28,862 nucleotides of DNA from Microcoleaceae cyanobacterium UBA11344 (GTDB lineage: Bacteria > Cyanobacteriota > Cyanobacteriia > Cyanobacteriales > Microcoleaceae), in the NCBI GenBank assembly GCA_003483675.1, contig DMYK01000175.1, positions 1-28,862 on the forward strand. The letters are read 5' to 3'. A program made the translations under genes and the position numbers. The first letter of the stretch is position 1, and every line of letters begins with the position of its first letter. A model generated the notes under the pieces. It saw nothing but the letters and a program-made list of their open reading frames with translations, searched no databases and had not been told where the DNA came from. Shown in pieces: positions 8,129-14,649 of the stretch.

Positions 8129-8980
8129 CTAATTGGCAATTTTAGATGCACTAGCTAACTGTGCATTGTTGAAAATTTCCGCGGCTTCTGTCACGACAGA
8201 ACGACTTAGCTTTTCATAGTAACCTGCCTTGAGAGAGGGATTCATCGGGGCTAGGGCATTAGCAAGTCTAATATCAGAACTCCACCGGGAAATATTACCT
8301 TTATTCTCTTCACTGCCATGTATTGTAGCAATATTGAAAACTAAGGCTTCTCCCAATACTAAAGGGATAGGCTGCATATCTACAAGGCAGGATGGATCGA
8401 TTACTTTTGGAGCATAGAGAAAGCCTAGCTGATTTTTGACCGAACCCTTTGTCACGTCTGGACTTTCTACTTGGGTTGTGGGAAACTCTGAGTCGGGACG
8501 AGTATGAGATCCTGGTATAATAGACAGAGCACTCGCTGCTGGTACATCTACATAGGGAACTAAAACAGACAATTCAAACGGACTGTTGCCATAAAAGGTA
8601 TCGCGATGATAACCAACATTGTCTTGGGTTTTGCCGGGACGAGTAATTCTTAAGTAGGGTTGGCTCTGTACATTTATATCTCGACCTAAGAGTGCGGTAA
8701 AAAAATCCAACTGGGCTGCAACAATAGTCTGACCAAGCCGATGATTACGGAAGAATTGAGTTAACTGAAATTGTAGCTCTGTGTGGTTTGTGTCCTCATC
8801 TATGAATTGATGATACTGCTCTAGGGTGATTTGGGTATTTCCAGTTAACCTTTGTAGTTCCTGCTGTAGAGCAATACGAGTCTGATAGACTGGCTCTGGG
8901 TTGGGTAGTTTTACAACCATCCAGCCGTGTTCATAAAAGTGACTTTCTAGTTGCTCTAGGTTATTGATTGACTGATTCAT
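8129..8980 (-). CDS. Phytanoyl-CoA dioxygenase (PhyH)-like Fe(II)/2-oxoglutarate oxygenase
   Basis: A 283-residue protein with the facial triad of this superfamily: H-x-D in GYHRDTFYG (His125, Asp127) and a distal His in IATIHGSEENKG (His221), followed 11 residues later by an Arg in SRWSSDIR (Arg232) that would bind the 2-oxoglutarate carboxylate. The double-stranded beta-helix is suggested by ELSVLVPYVDV and ALSIIPGSH. PhyH relatives hydroxylate many substrates, not only phytanoyl-CoA; several occur in natural-product and polysaccharide clusters. Here it sits between radical SAM and methyltransferase genes, so hydroxylation of the sugar or its lipid carrier is likely, but unproven. Start ATG at 8980; an inverted-repeat element separates it from the upstream gene. 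Confidence 0.85.
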   Translation of the reverse strand: MNQSINNLEQLESHFYEHGWMVVKLPNPEPVYQTRIALQQELQRLTGNTQITLEQYHQFIDEDTNHTELQFQLTQFFRNHRLGQTIVAAQLDFFTALLGRDINVQSQPYLRITRPGKTQDNVGYHRDTFYGNSPFELSVLVPYVDVPAASALSIIPGSHTRPDSEFPTTQVESPDVTKGSVKNQLGFLYAPKVIDPSCLVDMQPIPLVLGEALVFNIATIHGSEENKGNISRWSSDIRLANALAPMNPSLKAGYYEKLSRSVVTEAAEIFNNAQLASASKIAN

Positions 8981-9051
8981 TAGACATCTCCAGAAATTAG
9001 ATTTTTGTTGAGATAGGGCAAGGGTTTAAGATTCTTTTTGGGAGATGTCTA
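8981..9051. repeat. 71-bp inverted-repeat element, copy 1
   Basis: TAGACATCTCC (8981-8991) and GGAGATGTCTA (9041-9051) form a perfect 11-bp inverted repeat. The element exactly fills the gap between two genes. Its inner part (AGGGTTTAAGATTCTTTTTG) resembles that of the copy at 12417-12498, so the two belong to one repeat family. Confidence 0.7.
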
Positions 9052-10638
9052 TTAACGGACACCTACTCCGATTGCAAGCAGATAATGAGCCATTGGATAA
9101 AAGCCTGTATGAACAACTTCATCATTCATGGAGAAAATGAAGACGTTATGGAAATACTGCTGCATAGCTGTTTTCAAACTGTCAGCAGACTTTAAGTTAA
9201 TGTGTCCCTCCTGACTCCACTCGGAGGCATAGGGGGAAGCCGTGATATTGGGAGTACCGACGATGAATACTCCATGAGGTTCCAGAACTTTGCAGATATT
9301 TTCCCAGTAAAGATGTTCTTTTTCAGGCTCAATGTGTTCTATCAAGTCTAGGGAATAAGCCGCCTCGTAAATTCCGCTGGGGGCTTGCTCAGTAATATCG
9401 ACTACAGAAAACTTACAATTCAATGCTTCATCTTGTGCGTGTTTGGTTCCCCAATTGATAAATAGAGGGTCAAAATCGACACCGTGAACGAAATCGACAG
9501 TTTGCAAGAGAAGGCGCATCCCGTACCCGTCGCTGCACCCTATTTCTAGCACGTTGGATTTGCCTGCTAATATTTTGGAGCAGAACTTATACCGTGCCAA
9601 CAGGAAGGTTAAGCGTCTGGGATCTGAGCGCCAGCTATGGCTGGCGTAAGGCCCCATTTGTACTGGTCCCATCTCTTGTAAAGTATCGAACTGAATTTGA
9701 TACTGGGCCTCTTTGCTGCTAGTTTTATCAATCATTTCTTGAGCATTATCAGTTTGGTGAAATTGTGTTGTTGGCAACTGATCTGACTCTTTTTCAATTA
9801 AGTTTTCAATCAAGGGGGTTGCTTCAACAATCTTGCTATCTAGTTTTTCTTGACTATCTTCCGTGCTTTCTTCTTTCAATGGGGGTGCATTTGCTGTTTC
9901 ACCAGATTGGTAGGAATATTCATTTTGTAAAAGACTTACTTTTAAATATTGCCCATCGTAAGGAATCGAAAAACTACTTTCTATCGTTTTTTGCAGGACT
10001 ACAAACAACCCCATATCAGGTTTGCCACCAAGATTGCATAAAGTTTGCAGTGCTTCCGCTGTGTAAGGAATTAAACCTGGCAGGCTTTTGGGCAAACTAT
10101 CAGATGACTTGTAGGAACCTAAATAGACATTAATTACCTTGTAATGATTAGCCGCAGCTAGGTTGTAAAAAAAAGAAGGTTGATAATTATACAGTCCGTG
10201 ATTTAAAAACCCTTGGATTGGCAGTACATGAATCATCAGTCCGCCCACTGCACATAAATTGTGGATATTCATAAAACAGCGGTACTGATCGAAGCAATGT
10301 TCTGTTGTCCCGTGATTGGTAACTAAATCAAATTGTTCGGTAAATCCATAAACTTGTTGAATATCTTTATTTAGGTCAAATACTAGAGCATTGTGGCGAC
10401 CATCTGCATCAATACATTGATAAAGTTCTAATCCCATACTTTTATAAAGGGTTTTAGCTGTCACAGGTGTTTCTTCAGTAAGAACGTAGCCAAAAAAATC
10501 CTCTACCAGTTGAGAAATCTGTTCCTTATCAAAAGGGATTTCCTGCGAACCTAATTCTATTACACTCTTAAAATTGTTGAAATACCCTTGTTCGCGTAGG
10601 TGTTTATACATTAGAATAGTTGCAATTCCAATTCCCAT
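9052..10638 (-). CDS. Tandem two-domain methyltransferase protein
   Basis: 528 residues. The C-terminal part (about 330-528) is a clear class I SAM methyltransferase: VLEIGCSDGYGMRLL (motif I), VHGVDFDPLFI (acidic end of strand 2), AAYSLDLIEHIEPE and GVFIVGTPN. The N-terminal part (about 1-235) looks like a second, divergent methyltransferase-like domain: FKSVIELGSQ in place of a normal glycine-rich loop, ALVFDLNKD, FDLVTNHGTTEH and GGLMIHVLPIQGFLNHGLYN. The two are joined by a polar, Glu/Ser/Thr-rich linker (about 236-330) that looks disordered. The first domain may be a degenerate or differently built SAM site, or a substrate-binding module. It starts 5 bases after the ADH stop. A role in O- or C-methylation of the cluster's sugar is expected. 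Confidence 0.82.
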   Translation of the reverse strand: MGIGIATILMYKHLREQGYFNNFKSVIELGSQEIPFDKEQISQLVEDFFGYVLTEETPVTAKTLYKSMGLELYQCIDADGRHNALVFDLNKDIQQVYGFTEQFDLVTNHGTTEHCFDQYRCFMNIHNLCAVGGLMIHVLPIQGFLNHGLYNYQPSFFYNLAAANHYKVINVYLGSYKSSDSLPKSLPGLIPYTAEALQTLCNLGGKPDMGLFVVLQKTIESSFSIPYDGQYLKVSLLQNEYSYQSGETANAPPLKEESTEDSQEKLDSKIVEATPLIENLIEKESDQLPTTQFHQTDNAQEMIDKTSSKEAQYQIQFDTLQEMGPVQMGPYASHSWRSDPRRLTFLLARYKFCSKILAGKSNVLEIGCSDGYGMRLLLQTVDFVHGVDFDPLFINWGTKHAQDEALNCKFSVVDITEQAPSGIYEAAYSLDLIEHIEPEKEHLYWENICKVLEPHGVFIVGTPNITASPYASEWSQEGHINLKSADSLKTAMQQYFHNVFIFSMNDEVVHTGFYPMAHYLLAIGVGVR

Positions 10639-10643
10639 AATGA

Positions 10644-11720
10644 TTACTGGTATCCTTTTATGTATTGATCGTCTCTCTTAAAAGAGCAGTTAGATATAAC
10701 AGCCCTTCCTACTCTACCAGATTCTAAATCTCCTAGAGCAGAATTTATTTCATCCAAAGAGTAACTATCGGTAATCATCTTCTCAAGTGGCAGCTTTCCA
10801 GCTTGATATAGCGTAACATATCTGGGGATATCTCGATCCGGGTTCGTTTCTCCCCCCCAAGTTCCCAATACTCTTTTACCGCGAATTAGGTCAAAGGGGT
10901 CGAGGCTAATCCTCTCCCCTGCTGGCAAGTTTCCGGCTAGCACAGCTAATCCTCCTGGGGCGCAGACGGAAGATATCGCCATTTCCATCGTCTGTCTCCT
11001 CCCAGCGGCCTCGATCGCATAATCAACTCCCTTACCCCCTGTTAGTTCCTCCAATACCTGCTGTACGTCCTGAGTTTGGGCATTAATGGCGTGTGTCGCC
11101 CCCAACGCCTTGGCCTGTTCTAACTTGTGGTCAAAAATATCCACTGCAATAATCAAAGTAGCATTCATCAGGTTAGCGGCTAGAACGGCACTCAACCCAA
11201 TACCACCTACCCCAAAGATTACCACACTGCTGCCCGGACGTACTTGTAGGGTATTTAATACAATACCAGCACCAGTAGGAATGGCACAGCCCAGCAAAGC
11301 GGCCTCTCGCAGTGGCATGGTTTCAGGGATGGGCGTTAGGCGATTTTCGGAAATGATACCATACTGTAAAAATGTACTGATGGCTCCTGAATTGACAATG
11401 CCGTGACTACCTTGGTACTGAGTCGAGGGAATATCTGCACCTGAACCTTTGATCCAGGAAAGAACGGCGCGATCACCCTCCCTTACCTTCTTCACACCTG
11501 ATCCTACTTCCCGAACGATACCAGCACCTTCGTGCCCCATTGTGTGGGGTAAGAAGCGATCTTGTCCCCGTTTCCCCCGCGCTTCCAACAGTTGGCTGTG
11601 GCAAACTCCACTATGGGTGATTTCTACCAGGACTTGACCAGGTTTAAGCGTCGGTAAGGTTAACTCCTCAATTTGGAGGGGCTGATTAAGTTCGTAGAGG
11701 ACGGCTGCTTTAGTTTTCAT
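10644..11720 (-). CDS. Zinc-dependent alcohol dehydrogenase (MDR family)
   Basis: A 358-residue medium-chain dehydrogenase. The catalytic zinc site is visible: Cys40 in SGVCHSQ, His63-Glu64 in MGHEGAG, and Cys145 in LLGCAIPTG. The coenzyme fold carries GVGGIG (170-175) and an acidic residue in IIAVDIFDHK (Asp194) that favours NAD over NADP. The four-cysteine structural-zinc lobe that usually follows about residue 90 in class I/III alcohol dehydrogenases is absent; that stretch reads SWIKGSGADIPSTQ. It probably oxidises a hydroxyl or reduces a carbonyl of a sugar or side chain. Its ATG overlaps the stop of the upstream methyltransferase gene by four bases (ATGA), so the two are translationally coupled. 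Confidence 0.87.
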   Translation of the reverse strand: MKTKAAVLYELNQPLQIEELTLPTLKPGQVLVEITHSGVCHSQLLEARGKRGQDRFLPHTMGHEGAGIVREVGSGVKKVREGDRAVLSWIKGSGADIPSTQYQGSHGIVNSGAISTFLQYGIISENRLTPIPETMPLREAALLGCAIPTGAGIVLNTLQVRPGSSVVIFGVGGIGLSAVLAANLMNATLIIAVDIFDHKLEQAKALGATHAINAQTQDVQQVLEELTGGKGVDYAIEAAGRRQTMEMAISSVCAPGGLAVLAGNLPAGERISLDPFDLIRGKRVLGTWGGETNPDRDIPRYVTLYQAGKLPLEKMITDSYSLDEINSALGDLESGRVGRAVISNCSFKRDDQYIKGYQ

Positions 11721-12376
11721 TCTGCAATAAACCAGTAGTAATCGCCTGTGTAGCCCACTTCTTCAAATAGCTTAACCCAATCTTCAGTAGACATGAAGGT
11801 TTTGGCTGTTAAATACCATTTGCTCATGGCCTCTTTTTCAGATTCATTCCGCCAAGAATCGACAGTAATAAAGGCATGACCGCGAGTGACTCGCTGAATT
11901 TCTCTGAGGGATTGCTTACATTCTTCTAAAGGTAGTTGGTGAACGGTATTGATGCAAATTACCAAATCGAAAGAGTTATCTGGATATGGTAACTCTTTGG
12001 CATTGCCAAGCTGGAGATAGGATTTGACTTCTTCTTTGGCATTGGCTAAGGCATACTCGGAAATATCAATACCAGTGATATTGAGCTTCGGCATTAGCTG
12101 TTTGAAATCGTACAGCATGAAACCTTTGGCACAGCCTACATCCAATAAACTGGCATCTTCAGCTAAGTTGTAATAGTCTCTAAACCGCTGGACAGTGGCT
12201 TGCCAGAAGCGGGGGTGGTAGTCGTAGCCACCGTAGCCGTAAATGCGATCCCCGTCAAAATATTCCTTGCCGTACTGCCCGGAAATGGAGCGTAGTTCTT
12301 CTGTTAACTGTTTACCCCGCTCTTCGATGGGGCGCTTGGTGCGGGGGTACTGATCCATCAGGTTGATTTCGGTCAC
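11717..12376 (-). CDS. Class I SAM-dependent methyltransferase
   Basis: A 219-residue single-domain methyltransferase: motif I LLDVGCAKGFMLYD, acidic motif II in ITGIDISEYAL, LQLGNAKELPYPDNSFDLVI (motif III/IV) and VTRGHAFITVDSW. The N-terminal stretch GQYGKEYFDGDRIYGYGGYDYHPRFW is typical of small methyltransferases found in sugar clusters. The start is GTG at 12376, supported by AAGGAG about 12 bases upstream; an ATG at 12358 is the alternative. It is coupled to the ADH gene downstream. The acceptor is unknown; a sugar hydroxyl or carboxyl is likely from context. Confidence 0.85.
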   Translation of the reverse strand: MTEINLMDQYPRTKRPIEERGKQLTEELRSISGQYGKEYFDGDRIYGYGGYDYHPRFWQATVQRFRDYYNLAEDASLLDVGCAKGFMLYDFKQLMPKLNITGIDISEYALANAKEEVKSYLQLGNAKELPYPDNSFDLVICINTVHQLPLEECKQSLREIQRVTRGHAFITVDSWRNESEKEAMSKWYLTAKTFMSTEDWVKLFEEVGYTGDYYWFIAE

Positions 12377-12416
12377 TTTATTGATATCTCCTTCTCTCCG
12401 GGGTTAATTTGTTCAT

Positions 12417-12498
12417 TAGACATCTTGCGAAACTAGCTGAAACGCTTATAATTCCGTACATAAGAATCAGGGTTTGAAGGACTTTCGCAAGATATCTA
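12417..12498. repeat. 82-bp inverted-repeat element, copy 2
   Basis: TAGACATCTTGCGAAA (12417-12432) pairs with the right arm ending at 12498 (TTTCGCAAGATATCTA) with one mismatch. It shares the outer TAGACATCT and the inner AGGGTTTGAAGGA stretch with copy 1 (8981-9051). Confidence 0.7.
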
Positions 12499-12525
12499 TT
12501 GTTTTTGGCGAGTTTGTGGTAGTAA

Positions 12526-12582
12526 TCACGCTGAAATTGGCTGGCAAATCTATAAGAAATTGATTTCCTGATTTCAGCATGA
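12526..12582. repeat. Second inverted repeat in the 250-base gap
   Basis: TCACGCTGAAAT (12526-12537) and ATTTCAGCATGA (12571-12582) are reverse complements except for one base. It lies 45 bases past the stop of the B12-radical SAM gene on the minus strand. There is no T run, so a transcript-end hairpin or mRNA-stabilising role is possible but a terminator is not shown. The rest of the gap holds nothing I recognise. Confidence 0.45.
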
Positions 12583-12626
12583 CATCAGAACAGCTTGATT
12601 TGTCGCTCAATCACATTTTACCAGTA

Positions 12627-14501
12627 TTATGCAACTGTGCGTTCGCGCTTCTGGGCTGGCAAATCTACTTCAGCAAATTCTAACATCTCTGCAAACTCCT
12701 GAATTCGGCGTTGCCAATAAGAGGATTCTGAGACAATGCTTAGAAACTTCTGTTGATAAAAGCTCATTCTTTCTTGGTTGCCCAGTAGCTTGTAGCCTTT
12801 CACCAAACCAGCACACATTGACGCATCATAGGGATAACCCCAATGAATAGACTCAAACCAGCGAACTATCTTGGCTGGATTTCCCCCTGGAGCAAAATTG
12901 GGATTGTCTAGGAAGTTGGCGACAAAGTTGAAGGTAAACCAAATCTCTTTTAACTGTTCGCGACTGGGTACTGAGTCGTAGGGAAAGTTAAAAATGTCTT
13001 TGCCTGTGAGAATATGCGAAGTTCCCTTACCAGCAAGTATGCCAAATTCGCCGCGTTTGGACGAGCGACCGGGGTTGAGGGTTTTGTCGTAGTTTTCGAC
13101 TTCACAGCCGTCATCTCCCAACTCTTGGAAAGCCGAAAACATTTCTGTCCCTTTTAGGGGTTGGCAGATGTAGATGCTTGCCCAGTCCCAGTTGAGTTCG
13201 CGGGCAAAGTTGTAGGTATCCATCATTTGCCCAAAGGTTTCGTTGGGAAAACCGATGATGAAGTTGCCACTGAGGAAGACTTCGGGATACTTCTTAAAGA
13301 GTTTACTCTTTTTTAGTAGGGCTGGCTTGGTTGTGGGCTTCTTGACCAGTTTGAGCATTTCGTCATTCCCGGTTTCAATCCCAACTTTAAATGCCTTGAG
13401 CCCGGATTTGACCATCCAGTACATGATCTCTTCCGTGACGGCAACGGCAATGAGCCCGTTATTGCAAACCCATTCTAGTTCGGGAACTTCTTCGGCCAGC
13501 CGCTTAAAGAGTTCTAGGGAGCGATCGGCATTAAACAATAAGTCATCGTCAAGCCAGTCAATTTGTTTGATGCCTTTTTCCCGCACTAAAAATTTTATCT
13601 CCTCAATTACGCTTTCTACTGAGCGCTGTCTCACCCCCTGTCCGTTAAAGTCGCGAACGGTACAGAAAGTACACTGAGCACGACAGCCACGATTGCTCAA
13701 AACTGTGGCAAAACTTTTTTCTTCGCCGTTGTAGCGGGAGAAGGCAGCTAAGGAACCATACTTGTGATAGTTTTGGATGTCTAGGAGGTCGTAATAGGGT
13801 CTAATGTCTCTGTCCCAATCTTCTACGCCAGGCCCTGGTGTACCCAGTTCATAGACTTGACCGCCATATTCAAAAGCTGCTCCCCAAGGGAGAGACACGG
13901 CTTTCCCTGTTAGACAGGACTCCATAAAAGCCTTGAACTGGGTTTCTCCCTCTTTGCGGAAGAGAATATTGCAAAGCTTTTTAGTCAGTAGTTCTTTATA
14001 GTCATAGCTGGCTTGAACGCCGCCTGAGAGAATAGGGAGATTCGGAAAGTTTTCTTGAATGAACCGCACTAAGTCAACAAAGATGGGCATCGTGCTGCCA
14101 AACATACAGGTGATGACAACATAGGGGTCATTTTCAGGATTAATGTTGTTGAGGAGAATTTCTTGCCAAGTGCGTTGGTAAGAAAATTCATTCGATTGAG
14201 CAGCCCGCAGGATTTCATAGTTGAGGTCTATCACCTGGATATCTATTTGGGGATTGACTTCCCTGGCGATCGCTGCCAGGTGCATTAATCCGATGGGGGG
14301 GTAAGCATAGTAGCCTCGATTTCTGGCAGTCGCTACGTCGAAGACATCTTCGGGAACCAGTTGTGGGTTGATGAAAATAAGCTGCTTGGGATTAGAAAAC
14401 GCTAGGGTGTTGAGAAAAGATTGAAAAACCGTAATTAGGTGATTATCTTCTTCCTGGTGAGAAGCTATTGTGCTGACTAAGCTGGGGCTGGCGACAGTCA
14501 T
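12627..14501 (-). CDS. B12-binding-domain radical SAM protein
   Basis: About 624 residues. The N-terminal third (about 40-200) has the Rossmann-like cobalamin-binding layout of BchE-type proteins: YAYPPIGLMHLAAIAREV, IQVIDLN, VVITCMFGSTMPIF and LPILSGGVQAS. The radical SAM motif is NRGCRAQCTFC (Cys275, 279, 282 counted from the TTG at 14507), followed by IKQIDWLDDDLLFN and GLKAFKVGIETGNDEM. The C-terminal 200 residues are unassigned. Such enzymes often methylate unactivated carbons or make ring changes. The ATG at 14501 with AAGGA about ten bases upstream is preferred; the TTG at 14507 is the alternative. In this cluster, C-methylation or carbon-skeleton change of a sugar or lipid part is likely. 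Confidence 0.87.
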   Translation of the reverse strand: MTVASPSLVSTIASHQEEDNHLITVFQSFLNTLAFSNPKQLIFINPQLVPEDVFDVATARNRGYYAYPPIGLMHLAAIAREVNPQIDIQVIDLNYEILRAAQSNEFSYQRTWQEILLNNINPENDPYVVITCMFGSTMPIFVDLVRFIQENFPNLPILSGGVQASYDYKELLTKKLCNILFRKEGETQFKAFMESCLTGKAVSLPWGAAFEYGGQVYELGTPGPGVEDWDRDIRPYYDLLDIQNYHKYGSLAAFSRYNGEEKSFATVLSNRGCRAQCTFCTVRDFNGQGVRQRSVESVIEEIKFLVREKGIKQIDWLDDDLLFNADRSLELFKRLAEEVPELEWVCNNGLIAVAVTEEIMYWMVKSGLKAFKVGIETGNDEMLKLVKKPTTKPALLKKSKLFKKYPEVFLSGNFIIGFPNETFGQMMDTYNFARELNWDWASIYICQPLKGTEMFSAFQELGDDGCEVENYDKTLNPGRSSKRGEFGILAGKGTSHILTGKDIFNFPYDSVPSREQLKEIWFTFNFVANFLDNPNFAPGGNPAKIVRWFESIHWGYPYDASMCAGLVKGYKLLGNQERMSFYQQKFLSIVSESSYWQRRIQEFAEMLEFAEVDLPAQKRERTVA

Positions 14502-14649
14502 AAGCAATCTATCCTTTGAGACTGGGTGTTAGAGAACTTTATAATTCAACTTATCTGAACCATAGCAGTATATTAAGTTTATGGCAAGTCAACAGTTGTG
14601 GAGGATCAACTTGACCTAAGCATTAATTTCAGCATTTATGAAATTAAGC

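Noticed and set aside
13243..13677. Plus-strand open frame of 144 codons opposite the B12-radical SAM gene
   Set aside because: Ser-rich, low-complexity composition typical of an antisense shadow; the opposite strand carries the CRAQCTFC motif.
14567..14592. Possible promoter on the minus strand (TTGACT and TATACT) before the B12-radical SAM gene
   Set aside because: The spacing between the two boxes is only 14 bases and no other support was seen.
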